Part shown: piece after piece, positions 41,374-53,744 of the stretch | How positions within the stretch are numbered: position 1 is the stretch's first letter | Layout: each line of letters starts with the position of its first letter | Assembly: GCA_030680415.1 (NCBI GenBank) | Contig: JAUXVE010000098.1 | Span: 1 to 64,000, forward strand | Length of the DNA stretch: 64,000 nt | Origin: Rubrivivax sp. | GTDB lineage: Bacteria > Pseudomonadota > Gammaproteobacteria > Burkholderiales > Burkholderiaceae_C | Direction: 5' to 3' | Translations under genes and position numbers: made by a program | Notes under the pieces: model-generated | The model's database searches: none | The model's input: only the letters and a program-made list of their open reading frames with translations | What the model was told of the DNA's origin: nothing

Positions 41374-44300
41374 ATGTGGATCACCCGCGTCTCGATCAAC
41401 AACCCGGTCTTTGCCGCCATGGTCATGGTGGCGCTGTGCGTGCTGGGCCTGTTCAGCTACGCCAAGCTGGGCGTCGAGCAGATGCCCGACATCAGCTTGC
41501 CCGGTGCCTGGATGAGCATCGAATACCCCGGCGCCGCGCCCGAGGCGCTGGAGCGCGAGGTGCTCAAGCCGCTGGAGGAGGCCGTCAACGGCGTTGCCGG
41601 CGTGCGCAAGATCATGGCGCGCGCCTTCGAGGGCCGCGCCGACATGAGCATCGAGTTCGGCCTCGACACCGACATGGACCGCGCGATGCAGGAGGTGCGC
41701 GACCGCGTCGCCGCCATGCAGTCGCAGCTGCCGCGCGATGCGCGTGCACCGACGCTGGCACGCTGGAACAACGACAACAACGAACCGGTGGTCACGCTGG
41801 CCATCCTGAGCCCGACGCGCAGCACGCGCGAGCTGTCGATGCTGGGCGAGAACGAGGTCGGCAAACGGCTGCAGCGCGGGGAAGGCGTGGCCCGCGTCGA
41901 GGTCAACGGCCTCACCGAACGCGAGGTGCGCATCGACCTCGACCCGCTGCGGCTGCGCGCCTACGGCGTGACGCCGGCGCAGATCGCCACCGCGCTGCGC
42001 GAAGCCAACGCCGACCAGCCGGTGGGCCTGCTGTCCGACAGCACGCAGGACACGCTGGTGCGCGTGGAAGGCCGCGTGCGCGACCCCAAGGCCTTTGCCG
42101 ACCTGGTGGTGGCGCGCCGCAACGGCCTGGCGCTGCGTCTGGGTGACCTGGGCACGCTGAGCGAGCGTGAACGCGAGCCCGACTCGATGGCGCGTGTCAA
42201 CGGCCAGCGCGCCATCAACTTCAACGTCTTCAAGCAGCAGGACGCCAACATCGTGGCCACCGGCGACGCCGTGAAGAAGGCGATGGACGAGGTGCGCAAG
42301 AAGCTGCCGCCCGACGTGGAACTGCGCCTCATCAACGCCAGCAGCGACTGGGTCAAGGGCTCGCTCGACGGCCTGCGCAGCACGCTCATCGAAGGCGCGC
42401 TGCTGACCATCGCCATCGTCTTCCTGTTCCTGCACAGCTGGCGCAGCACCATCATCACCGGCCTCACCTTGCCGATCGCGGTGATCAGCAGCTTCATCGC
42501 CGTCTACGCCTTCGGCTTCACGCTGAACTTCATGACGATGATGGCGCTCAGCCTGTGCATCGGCCTGCTCATCGACGACGCCATCGTGGTGCGCGAGAAC
42601 ATCGTGCGCCACGTGCACATGGGCAAGGACCACCACAGCGCGGCGCGCGAAGGCACGCAGGAGATCGGCCTGGCGGTGATGGCCACCACCTTTGCCATCG
42701 TCGCTGTGTTCGCGCCGGTGGCCTTCATGGGCGGCATCATCGGCAAGTTCTTCTACCCCTTCGGCATCACCGTCGTGGTGGCGGTGCTGGTGAGCCTGTT
42801 CGTCAGCTTCACGCTCGACCCGATGCTGTCGTCGGTATGGAAGGACCCGCCCTCGACGCGGCTGAAGACGCTGCCGGTCATCGGCCACGCCATCCGCGGC
42901 ACCGACCGCCTCATGGACGCCTTGCACGCGGCCTACGGCCACGCCATCGGCTGGATCTTCAGCGCGCGCCGCTGGCGCGTCGGGCTGCCGGCCTACGGCC
43001 GCGGCTTCGCTGCCGATGGCCGGCGCGACAGGGCCAGCCCGCGCCGGTGGCGCAGCGCCACGATCACGCCGCGTGGCGTGGTCATGGCCGGCGGCACGGC
43101 CAGCTTCGCCATCGCGCTGGCACTGGCGCCGCTGGTCGGCAGCGAGTTCGTGCCCGAAACCGACCGCAGCTTCACGCAACTGGCGCTGAAGATGCCGGTG
43201 GGCAGCAGCCTGCAGCGCACCGACGTCAAGGTGGCGCAGATCGAACAGATCGTGCAGGCCATGCCCGAGGTCAAGCACATCTCGACCTGGGTCGGCGGCG
43301 CCGGCCAGCGTCACCAGGCGTGGCTGAACATCGCGCTGGTCGAACGCAAGGAACGCACGCGCTCGCAGAAGCAGGTGGAAGACGCCATCCGCGAGGCCAT
43401 CGCGCGCGTTCCCGGCACCGACGCCAGTGTCGGCTTCAACCGGCCGATCTACGTCGCCATCCTGGGCAACGACCCCGAAGGGCTGGCGCGCCTGGCGGGC
43501 GAGTTCGCCGACAAGGTGAAGAAGATCCCCGGCGCGGTGGACGTGGAAACCTCGGTGCAGGCCGGCATGCCGGCCTACGCCGTGCGCCTGAAGCCCGGCG
43601 CCGTGCGCGAGCTCGGCTTGACGGCGAGCCAGGTCTCCAGCAACCTGCGCGCCTACGTCAACGGCGAGACGGCGACCACCTGGACGACGCCCGACGGCGA
43701 CCAGGTCGACGTCGTGCTGCGCCTGGACGAGAGCCGGCGCGAACGCATCGACCAGCTGCGCACGCTGCCGGTGGCCTTCGCCGCCGACGGCACGCCGATC
43801 GCACTGTCCAGCGTGGCCGACATCGAGCGTGTCTTCAACCCGCAGAACATCCGGCGCCAGAACCTGCAGCGCCGCGAGGGGATCTTCGCCGGCGTCAAGG
43901 ACCGCAGCCCCGGCGACGTCGGCGACGACGTGCACAAGCTGATCAAGGAGACGACGCTGCCGCCGGGCTACAGCTTCGATGTCGGCGGCCAGATGCAGCA
44001 GCAGGCCGAGGCCTTCGGCGGCCTGCTCGGCGCCATGGCGCTGGCGGTGATCTTCATCTACATCGTGCTGGCCAGCCAGTTCGGCAGCTTCGTGCAGCCG
44101 ATCGCCATCATGGCCAGCCTGCCGCTGGCGCTGATCGGCGTCATGCTGGCCTTGCTGTTCTGGAGGAGCACGCTGAACGTCTTCAGCATGATCGGCCTCG
44201 TGATGCTGATGGGCCTGGTGACCAAGAACGCGATCCTGCTCGTCGACTTCGCCAACCACGCGCGCAAGGCCGGCGCCACGGTGCACGAGGCGCTGCTGCA

Positions 44301-44586
44301 GGCCGGGCAGATCCGCATGCGGCCGATCATCATGACCACCGCGGCCATGATCTTCGGCATGCTGCCGCTGGCGCTGGCGCTCAACGACGGCGGCGAGATC
44401 CAGGCCCCGATGGGCCGCGCCATCATCGGCGGCTTGATCACCTCGACGCTGCTGACGCTGGTGGTGGTGCCGGTGCTGTACAGCTACCTGGTTCGTGAAG
44501 GGTCGCGCGAGAAGCAGCCGCGCGCGGCGCCGGTGCTCGGCGGCAACGCCGCCGGGCCGCTGCCGATGCCGGCGGACAGAGACTGA
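41374..44586 (+). CDS. RND-family efflux pump inner-membrane transporter (HAE1 type)
   Basis: 1070 residues. N-terminal helix MWITRVSINNPVFAAMVMVALCVLG, porter domains, and TM4 with the proton-relay acidic pair in LCIGLLIDDAIVVRENIVRH; the C-terminal half repeats the fold (SMIGLVMLMGLVTKNAILLVDFANHARK). Proton-driven export of hydrophobic drugs or other toxic compounds. An unusually long Arg-rich cytoplasmic loop lies between TM6 and TM7 (about residues 530-565). No outer-membrane TolC-type gene is adjacent, so the pump would borrow one. GGAGG precedes the ATG. Confidence 0.95.
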   Translation: MWITRVSINNPVFAAMVMVALCVLGLFSYAKLGVEQMPDISLPGAWMSIEYPGAAPEALEREVLKPLEEAVNGVAGVRKIMARAFEGRADMSIEFGLDTDMDRAMQEVRDRVAAMQSQLPRDARAPTLARWNNDNNEPVVTLAILSPTRSTRELSMLGENEVGKRLQRGEGVARVEVNGLTEREVRIDLDPLRLRAYGVTPAQIATALREANADQPVGLLSDSTQDTLVRVEGRVRDPKAFADLVVARRNGLALRLGDLGTLSEREREPDSMARVNGQRAINFNVFKQQDANIVATGDAVKKAMDEVRKKLPPDVELRLINASSDWVKGSLDGLRSTLIEGALLTIAIVFLFLHSWRSTIITGLTLPIAVISSFIAVYAFGFTLNFMTMMALSLCIGLLIDDAIVVRENIVRHVHMGKDHHSAAREGTQEIGLAVMATTFAIVAVFAPVAFMGGIIGKFFYPFGITVVVAVLVSLFVSFTLDPMLSSVWKDPPSTRLKTLPVIGHAIRGTDRLMDALHAAYGHAIGWIFSARRWRVGLPAYGRGFAADGRRDRASPRRWRSATITPRGVVMAGGTASFAIALALAPLVGSEFVPETDRSFTQLALKMPVGSSLQRTDVKVAQIEQIVQAMPEVKHISTWVGGAGQRHQAWLNIALVERKERTRSQKQVEDAIREAIARVPGTDASVGFNRPIYVAILGNDPEGLARLAGEFADKVKKIPGAVDVETSVQAGMPAYAVRLKPGAVRELGLTASQVSSNLRAYVNGETATTWTTPDGDQVDVVLRLDESRRERIDQLRTLPVAFAADGTPIALSSVADIERVFNPQNIRRQNLQRREGIFAGVKDRSPGDVGDDVHKLIKETTLPPGYSFDVGGQMQQQAEAFGGLLGAMALAVIFIYIVLASQFGSFVQPIAIMASLPLALIGVMLALLFWRSTLNVFSMIGLVMLMGLVTKNAILLVDFANHARKAGATVHEALLQAGQIRMRPIIMTTAAMIFGMLPLALALNDGGEIQAPMGRAIIGGLITSTLLTLVVVPVLYSYLVREGSREKQPRAAPVLGGNAAGPLPMPADRD

Positions 44587-44607
44587 GCGCTGCGCGCGCC
44601 TTGACGC

Positions 44608-45798
44608 CTACGCCTGCTCAGGTGGCAGCGTCTCGGCCGGCGTGTCGCGCTCAAGCGGCGTCGGACCTGGGCCGCCGTCGTGGCGGCGCAGGCGCTGCAG
44701 CAAGCGGCCGGCTTCACCGCGGCTGTCGGCACTGCCGGGTGGGCTGGCCGTGGCTGCCGTGAACTGCGTGCCCTCTGCCGCGTCGCCGTGCTGGCGCGGA
44801 TCGGTCCGCAGCCGCTTCGCACCACTGCGCGCTGGCATGAACATGCGTATCAGGATCCACACCGACAGCAATGCCAGCACGGCCGTCAGTGCCAACAGCA
44901 CTTCGCGTTCGCGGCGCGCGCCGTCGACGCGCCCGGCCAGCGTTTCGGCCACCACCGCGTGTGTGGCTTCGAGCAGCAGAAACTGCGCTTGCAGGGCTGC
45001 TGCGTCGGCCTGCACCGACTCTGGCGAACCGTCGCGCAGCAGCCTGAAATAGCGATCGGCGGAGGCTCCGGCTTCAGCCGTGGCCTCGGCAAGCGCGGGC
45101 CGCGGCACCACGGCGTGCTCGACGGCCTCGTTCAGGCGCCCGAGGACGCGCGCCAGCGTCGCCTCGGTGGCGGCGAGCTGGCGTTCGTCGTGACCGCTCC
45201 CGGCGGCCCCGCCTGCGGGCTTCAGGGCAGCGATCTCGGCGGCCAGTCGCGGCAGGCTGCGCGTCATCACCGACGCCAGCAGGGCGGCGCCGCTGTCGCG
45301 GTCGCGGCCCAGGCCCGAGGCGTCGGCAATGAAGTCGATGACCTGCAGCGTCTGCTCCACGAGCAGCCGGTGCGCGAGGTCGCTTTCCGACGCCGAAACC
45401 GTGCGCTCTTGCACATCGCGCGCCAGCAGCGCCCAGTCGTCGCGCAGCGCGCTGAACTCTTCATGGGTGCGCTCCGAAGCCACCACCAGCGCCCCGGCCA
45501 GCGCGACCACCCGTTCGTCGACCTTGTGCTGGCGTTTGCGGCGTTCGTTCTCCAGCACCACCTGCCCGCGCAGCACCTGGCCGGCGACGTCGCGGTGGGC
45601 CAGCAAACCTTGTTGCACGGCCACCGCACGTCTCACCGGGTCGAGCCCGGCCTGCTCGGCCAAGGCGGCCTGCAATTCCGTGTCCTGGTAGCGCAGCACC
45701 TGGGCCAGCGGCAGTGCGACCATGGCCGCGCCCACGATGCTGAGCGCGGCGAGCTTGTAGCGCGGGGTCGGGCGGTCCGGCGGGTAGGTGTCAGGCAT
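44608..45798 (-). CDS. Hypothetical two-span membrane protein with four-helix-bundle-like sensor
   Basis: 396 residues from the ATG at 45798; the longer open frame is the serine dehydratase read out of frame. TM1 is at about 15-35 and TM2 at about 305-325 (LLALTAVLALLSVWILIRMF). The 270 residues between are almost all alpha-helical and resemble the nitrate/nitrite-type or chemoreceptor-type periplasmic helical bundle. The 70-residue cytoplasmic tail is low in complexity and has no HAMP, kinase or signalling domain. It may be an orphan sensor or a degenerate chemoreceptor. Function unknown. Confidence 0.7.
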   Translation of the reverse strand: MPDTYPPDRPTPRYKLAALSIVGAAMVALPLAQVLRYQDTELQAALAEQAGLDPVRRAVAVQQGLLAHRDVAGQVLRGQVVLENERRKRQHKVDERVVALAGALVVASERTHEEFSALRDDWALLARDVQERTVSASESDLAHRLLVEQTLQVIDFIADASGLGRDRDSGAALLASVMTRSLPRLAAEIAALKPAGGAAGSGHDERQLAATEATLARVLGRLNEAVEHAVVPRPALAEATAEAGASADRYFRLLRDGSPESVQADAAALQAQFLLLEATHAVVAETLAGRVDGARREREVLLALTAVLALLSVWILIRMFMPARSGAKRLRTDPRQHGDAAEGTQFTAATASPPGSADSRGEAGRLLQRLRRHDGGPGPTPLERDTPAETLPPEQA

Positions 45799-45890
45799 GG
45801 GCGGGCAGGCGGGCGAGGCGGTTCGGCGGCCAGGCCTTGCGGCACCGACCACGCCATCAAGATATCGGCTGTCCGGCTGGAATGTTGAGC

Positions 45891-47282
45891 TCAGCACTCG
45901 ACGATGTTCACCGCCAGCCCGCCGCGCGACGTTTCCTTGTACTTGGTCATCATGTCGGCGCCCGTCTCGCGCATCGTCTTGATGACCTGGTCCAGGCTCA
46001 CGAAGTGCGTGCCGTCGCCGCGCAGCGCCATGCGCGCGGCGTTGATGGCCTTCACCGAGGCGATGGCGTTGCGTTCGATGCACGGGATCTGCACCAGGCC
46101 GCCCACCGGGTCGCAGGTCAGGCCCAGGTGGTGCTCCATGCCGATCTCGGCGGCGTTCTCGGCCTGCTCGGGGGTGCCGCCCATCACCGCGCACAGCGCG
46201 CCTGCGGCCATGCTGCAGGCCACGCCCACTTCGCCCTGGCAGCCGACCTCGGCGCCGCTGAGGCTGGCGTTTTCCTTGTACAGGATGCCGATGGCGGCGG
46301 CGGTGAGCAGGAAGTCGATGACGCCCGCGTCCGACGCGCCCGGAGCGAAGCGCGTGTAGTAGTGCAGCACCGCCGGCACGATGCCGGCCGCGCCGTTGGT
46401 GGGTGCGGTGACGACACGGCCGCCAGCGGCGTTTTCCTCGTTCACGGCCAGTGCGTACAGATTGACCCAGTCCAGCACCTGCAGCGGGTCGCGCAGGGCC
46501 TGCTCGGGCTGCGCCGTGAGCGCCTCGCGCAACGCCTTGGCACGCCGCTTGACCCTGAAACCGCCAGGCAGCACGCCGCTGGCGCGGCAGCCGCGCTCGA
46601 CGCAGTCCTGCATGACGCGCCAGATCTTCAGCAGGCCGGCGTCGATCTCGTCGTCGCTGCGCCAGTGCCTTTCGTTGCGGCGCATGACCGCGGCGATCGG
46701 GCCGCCGAGGTCGCTGCAACGCCGCAGCAACTCCTCGCCGCTGTGGAAGGGAAACGGCAGCACCGTGGTGTCGGGCGCGATCACCTTGTGCCGGGCGCCG
46801 CCGGCCGCGACCTCCTCGCTGACGACGAAGCCGCCGCCGACCGAGTAGTAGACGCGGCTGCAGAGCTCGGCACCCGCGGCGTCGCAGGCGATGAAGCGCA
46901 GGCCATTGGCGTGGAAGGGCAAGGCCTCGCGACGGTGGAACTTCAGGTCGTCCTTCTCGGCAAAGGCCACTTCATGGCGGCCCAGCAAGGCCAGCCGCCC
47001 GCTGCCGCGGATGGCCGCCAGCAGCGCCGGCACGGCGTCGACGTCGACAGTATCTGGCTCGTGCCCGGCCAGGCCCAGCAGCACTGCCTTGTCGCTGCCG
47101 TGGCCCTTGCCGGTGGCGCCGAGCGAGCCGTAGAGGTGGGATTGCACGCGTGCCGTGCGCTCCAGCAGTCCTTCCTGGGCCAGGCGCAGCGCAAACAGCC
47201 GCGCCGCGCGCATCGGGCCCACGGTGTGGCTGCTGCTGGGGCCGATGCCGATCTTGAAGAGGTCGAAGACGCTGACAGCCAT
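45891..47282 (-). CDS. sdaA: L-serine ammonia-lyase, iron-sulfur type
   Basis: 463 residues, single-chain SdaA type. It deaminates L-serine to pyruvate with a [4Fe-4S] cluster. Motifs: [24 protein letters not shown] at the start, the [15 protein letters not shown] stretch, [17 protein letters not shown], and the cluster cysteines in [16 protein letters not shown] and [23 protein letters not shown]. The C-terminal Cys of NIVEC is conserved as the cluster-binding tail residue. It sits close to the glycine cleavage genes but is not in one operon with them. Confidence 0.97.
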   Translation of the reverse strand: MAVSVFDLFKIGIGPSSSHTVGPMRAARLFALRLAQEGLLERTARVQSHLYGSLGATGKGHGSDKAVLLGLAGHEPDTVDVDAVPALLAAIRGSGRLALLGRHEVAFAEKDDLKFHRREALPFHANGLRFIACDAAGAELCSRVYYSVGGGFVVSEEVAAGGARHKVIAPDTTVLPFPFHSGEELLRRCSDLGGPIAAVMRRNERHWRSDDEIDAGLLKIWRVMQDCVERGCRASGVLPGGFRVKRRAKALREALTAQPEQALRDPLQVLDWVNLYALAVNEENAAGGRVVTAPTNGAAGIVPAVLHYYTRFAPGASDAGVIDFLLTAAAIGILYKENASLSGAEVGCQGEVGVACSMAAGALCAVMGGTPEQAENAAEIGMEHHLGLTCDPVGGLVQIPCIERNAIASVKAINAARMALRGDGTHFVSLDQVIKTMRETGADMMTKYKETSRGGLAVNIVEC

Positions 47283-47321
47283 GGCGGCGATGCTATCGGC
47301 CCCGCCTGGCCCCGTGCGTGC

Positions 47322-48587
47322 CTATTTGTGCGCGTGCGCGGCCAGCACCTCCATGTGCTTGCCACGGGTGCTCATCTGCGAACCCACCAGCGGGATGGCA
47401 CGGCCGGGCAGCAGCAGGTGCCAGTAGATCGGCTTGAAGGCGAGCTTGCCGAGGTGGTTCAGCCGCGTCTCCTCCAGCAGCGTCATCGGGCCGATGCCCG
47501 GCAGCGGGAACTTGCCCGGTACGGGCTGGACGTCGTAGTTGAAGTCGACCAGGATCGCCTTGCCGAAGCCGGTCTCGATGAAACAGTTGGCGTGGCCGTC
47601 GGCCAGCGGCTCGGCTTCCTGGCCGGCCATCTCGCGCAGCAGGTTGTGCACCACCACTTCGGCCTGGAAGTGCGCCACCGATCCGGCCTTGGAGGTCGGC
47701 ACGTTGGTGTTGTCGCCGAGCAGGAACACACGCTCGGCCTTCTTCGCCTTCAGCGTGTGCTTGTCGGTCAGCCCGAAGCCCAGGCCGTCGCCCAGGCCGG
47801 CGTCGTCGATCAGTTCCGAGCCCTCGTGCGGCGGGATCGTGACCAGCAGGTCGTAGGGCACGGCCTTGCCGTCGGGGCAGGCAACCTCGTTGTCGGTGAC
47901 GCTGGCCAGCGGGGCGTTCGGCACCACTTCCACGCCCTTGGCAGCCAGCATGCCGGTCAGCATGTCGTTGCAGATCGGCTTGGTGAAGGCGCCGCTCAAG
48001 GGCGTCATCAAGGTCAGCTTGGTGCGCGAGCGCAGGCCGCGCTGCGTCAGGTACTCGTCGACCAGGCAGACGAATTCCAGTGGCGCCACCGGGCATTTGA
48101 TCGGCATCTCGGCGATGTCGACCAGCAGGTCGCCGCCTTGGAACCTGTCCAGCGCGTCGGCCAGCTTCAACGCGCTGTCGGGCGTATAGAAACCGTGCGC
48201 GCGCGTGCCCCAGCGCTCGGGCAGGCCTTCGATCGCATCGACCACCGTGCGGCAACCGAGCGCCAGCACCAGCCAGTCGTAGGCGTGCACTCCCCGGTCG
48301 GTGCTCACGGTGCGCGCCTGCGGGTCGATCGCGGTGATGGTTTCCGAGAAGTATTCGACGCCGGCGCCGACGAAATCCGTGTTCTTGCGCTGGATGTCGG
48401 CCAGCGTGCGGTAGCCCGGCTTGCGAAACGGCAGGAACAGCATCCCGGGCTGGTAGGTGTGCAGCGGCGAGTTGCCGATCAGCCGCACCTGGACTTGCAG
48501 GTCCTTGCGCCGGGCCTGTTTGGCGAGCAGGTTGGCGGCGACCAGACCGCCTGTACCGTCGCCGAGCACGAGTACGTTCGTTGTCAT
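47322..48587 (-). CDS. Sulfide:quinone oxidoreductase-family flavoprotein
   Basis: 421 residues. FAD-binding Rossmann motif VLVLGDGTGGLVAANLLAK at the N-terminus, the second dinucleotide motif around DWLVLALGCRTV, and the C-terminal FAD loop RVFLLGDNTNVPTSKAGSVAHFQAEVVVHNL. Cysteines at about 165 (EMPIKCPVAP) and about 210 (TKPICNDML) are in positions used for sulfide oxidation in this family. It would pass electrons from sulfide (or a persulfide) to quinone at the membrane surface. The SQR subtype and true substrate are uncertain. Confidence 0.85.
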   Translation of the reverse strand: MTTNVLVLGDGTGGLVAANLLAKQARRKDLQVQVRLIGNSPLHTYQPGMLFLPFRKPGYRTLADIQRKNTDFVGAGVEYFSETITAIDPQARTVSTDRGVHAYDWLVLALGCRTVVDAIEGLPERWGTRAHGFYTPDSALKLADALDRFQGGDLLVDIAEMPIKCPVAPLEFVCLVDEYLTQRGLRSRTKLTLMTPLSGAFTKPICNDMLTGMLAAKGVEVVPNAPLASVTDNEVACPDGKAVPYDLLVTIPPHEGSELIDDAGLGDGLGFGLTDKHTLKAKKAERVFLLGDNTNVPTSKAGSVAHFQAEVVVHNLLREMAGQEAEPLADGHANCFIETGFGKAILVDFNYDVQPVPGKFPLPGIGPMTLLEETRLNHLGKLAFKPIYWHLLLPGRAIPLVGSQMSTRGKHMEVLAAHAHK

Positions 48588-48823
48588 GGGGTTTGCTCCA
48601 TCAGCCGAGTGCCGTCGCCGGCGTCATGCCAGTTCGAAGTACCCTGCAGGGCATGTTAGCCAGACGGCTCCCTTGCGCGTCGCGACAACAGCGGCAGATC
48701 TGCGCTGGATCAACAAGTCGGTGCGGACGGTTTGCGGCGTGCACGAGGGAGGCCCAAAGACGCGCCAGGATGGCGCGATGAGCCCCACGAAGTCGCATCG
48801 ACGGGTGGCCGCCGCGAAGTCCA
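48588..48823. other. Intergenic region with no supported gene
   Basis: 236 bp between the start of the SQR-family gene and the end of gcvP, both on the minus strand. It should contain the SQR promoter and the gcvP 3' end. Short frames on both strands show no ribosome site. I see no strong hairpin with a T-run. Confidence 0.5.
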
Positions 48824-51760
<2,937 letters not shown>

Positions 51761-51789
51761 GGGGGGCTTGCGGGCAGGCGCGGGCCGTT

Positions 51790-52164
51790 TCAGAGTGTCT
51801 TCAGCAGTGCGTCGTAGGCCGGCGGGTCCATCAGCTGGTCGAACTCGGCCATGTCGGCCACGCGCACGGTGAAGAACCAGCCGTTGCCCAGCGGGTCGCG
51901 GTTGGCCAGCGAGGGGTCGGCGCGCAGCGCTTCGTTGGCCTCGACGATTTCGCCGCTGACCGGCATGTAGATGTCTGCGGCAGCCTTGACCGATTCGACG
52001 ACGCCGGCGACCTCGCCCTTCTTGTAGCTGCGGCCGACCTCGGGCAGTTCGACGAAGACCACGTCGCCCAGGGCCTCCTGAGCATGGTGCGTGATGCCGA
52101 CGACGGCGGCTTCGTGGTCTTCGATGTTGACCCACTCGTGGTCGGGCGTGTACATGGTGGTCAT
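51790..52164 (-). CDS. gcvH: Glycine cleavage system H protein
   Basis: 124 residues from the ATG at 52164, with GGAG eight bases upstream. The lipoyl domain has the attachment lysine in [24 protein letters not shown]. It carries the aminomethyl group between P and T proteins. It lies 31 bp after the gcvT stop and 29 bp before gcvP. The upstream in-frame extension of the ORF is a shadow of gcvT. Confidence 0.97.
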   Translation of the reverse strand: MTTMYTPDHEWVNIEDHEAAVVGITHHAQEALGDVVFVELPEVGRSYKKGEVAGVVESVKAAADIYMPVSGEIVEANEALRADPSLANRDPLGNGWFFTVRVADMAEFDQLMDPPAYDALLKTL

Positions 52165-52195
52165 CGGTAGGCTCCTCGTGTGGCTGTCGACGGCG

Positions 52196-53326
52196 TCAAC
52201 GCTGGTAGTGGTGGGGGTGGAAGGGCATCGGGGTGACGCGCATCGGCAGGCGTTTGCCGCGCACTTCGGCATACACCTCGTGCTGCGGCTGTGCGTGGTC
52301 GACGGGCAGGTAGGCCATCGCGATGGGCTGGTCGACGCTGGGCGCCAGCGTGCCGCTGGTGACGGTGCCGAGCTTGCGGCCGTGCGCGTCGCAGATGACG
52401 GTGCCGGCGCGCACCGGCACCCGCTCCAGGCCCACCAGACCCACGCGCCTGCTGGGGGCGGCGCCGGCCAGGTGGCTTTCGATGACGGCCGCGCCGGGGT
52501 AGCCGCCGGCGCGGGCACCCCCCGGGCGGCGCACCTTCTGGATCGCCCACGCCAGCCCCGCTTCGACCGGGCTCGTGGTCTCGTCGATGTCGTGGCCGTA
52601 CAGGCACAGGCCGGCTTCCAGGCGCAGCGTGTCGCGCGCGCCGAGGCCGGCGGGCTTGACCTCGGGCTGCGCCAGCAGCGCCTCGGCCAGCGCGCTGGCC
52701 TGTTCGGCAGGCACCGAGATCTCGAAGCCGTCCTCGCCGGTGTAGCCCGAGCGCGTCACGAAGCAGGGCACGCCCAGGAGTTCGAACAGGCCGCCGCTCA
52801 TGAACACCAGCGCTTCGACGTTGGCGTTCAGCCTGGCGAGCGCCTTCACCGCCTGCGGTCCCTGCAGCGCCAGCAGCGCACGCTCGGGCAGCGGCACCAC
52901 GGCGACGCGGTGGCCGATGTTGAGCTGCAGGTGGCGCAGGTCGGCGTCCTTGCAGCCGGCGTTGACGACCAGGAACAGGTCGCCGAACCCGGCATCGACG
53001 GCCGGCCGCACGACCATCAGGTCGTCCAGCAGGCCGCCGCTGGCGTTGGTGAAGAAGGCATAACGCTGCCGGCCGGCGGCGAGGTCGATGAGGTCCATCG
53101 GCACCAGCGTTTCCAGCGCCGTCGCGGCGTCGGTGCCTGCCAGGCGCAGTTGGCCCATGTGCGAGACGTCGAACAGCGCCGCCGCCGCGCGGCAGTGCTT
53201 GTGCTCGGCCATCAGGCCGGCGGGGTACTGCACCGGCATGGCGTAGCCGGCAAAGGGCACCATGCGTGCGCCCAGGCGCAGATGGAGGTCGTGCAGCGGG
53301 GTCTGGAGTAGTGGGGCGGGGCTCAT
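52196..53326 (-). CDS. gcvT: Glycine cleavage system T protein (aminomethyltransferase)
   Basis: 376 residues from the ATG at 53326; the ORF runs on into the riboswitch leader but that part is not expected to be translated. Core motifs: ARMVPFAGYAMPVQYPAGLMAEHKH, the AALFDVSHMGQLRL stretch with the folate-site Asp, GYTGEDGFEISVP and RDTLRLEAGLCLYGHDIDE. It releases ammonia and forms 5,10-methylene-tetrahydrofolate. First gene of the operon and under direct control of the glycine riboswitch. Confidence 0.97.
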   Translation of the reverse strand: MSPAPLLQTPLHDLHLRLGARMVPFAGYAMPVQYPAGLMAEHKHCRAAAALFDVSHMGQLRLAGTDAATALETLVPMDLIDLAAGRQRYAFFTNASGGLLDDLMVVRPAVDAGFGDLFLVVNAGCKDADLRHLQLNIGHRVAVVPLPERALLALQGPQAVKALARLNANVEALVFMSGGLFELLGVPCFVTRSGYTGEDGFEISVPAEQASALAEALLAQPEVKPAGLGARDTLRLEAGLCLYGHDIDETTSPVEAGLAWAIQKVRRPGGARAGGYPGAAVIESHLAGAAPSRRVGLVGLERVPVRAGTVICDAHGRKLGTVTSGTLAPSVDQPIAMAYLPVDHAQPQHEVYAEVRGKRLPMRVTPMPFHPHHYQR

Positions 53327-53380
53327 GGCGGAATCCTTCGAGGGCGTCGGTCCATGCACCGAATGGTGGCGCACGTGACC

Positions 53381-53572
53381 CCCGCTGTCCGCTTTACCTG
53401 AGAGATTCGATCAGCCCCGTCGGCTGACCTTGCCCCTTCGGTGGCCTGCCTGGCCGCAGGGCCGTGCAAGCTCTCTCCAGTGAGGAAGAAAGTCAGTCCT
53501 TTTGCCTGAGCGTTCGAGCGTTTGCCTCTGCGCCTTCGGCGGCCTCGATGTCGAAGCTCTCTCCTGACGAAT
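53381..53572 (-). promoter_or_regulatory. Tandem glycine riboswitch upstream of gcvT
   Basis: On the minus strand two aptamers follow each other. Aptamer 1 (about 53492-53572) starts CAGGAGAGAGCTT, contains GCCGAAGGCGCAGAGGCAAA and closes CAGGCAAAAGGACTG. Aptamer 2 (about 53381-53481) starts CTGGAGAGAGCTT, contains CCGAAGGGGCAAGG and ends TCTCAGGTAAAGCGGACAG. These conserved cores, the short linker and the position before gcvT identify a glycine riboswitch, which in this context normally switches expression on when glycine is high. The last aptamer ends about 55 nt before the gcvT ATG. Confidence 0.96.
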
Positions 53573-53744
53573 GCCAGTGTAGCAGCGGCCCCGGCGCGGG
53601 CCGCAATGCGCCGCCGCGAGCATGATGCACACCTTCCTGCAGGGGCATTCCCTGCACGGCTGTGGGAATCCCCGATACGCGGGACCGCCGCCGCCTGTAA
53701 GGTACGGGGGTTTCTCGCAGACCTTTTCCTCAAGGAGATTTTCA

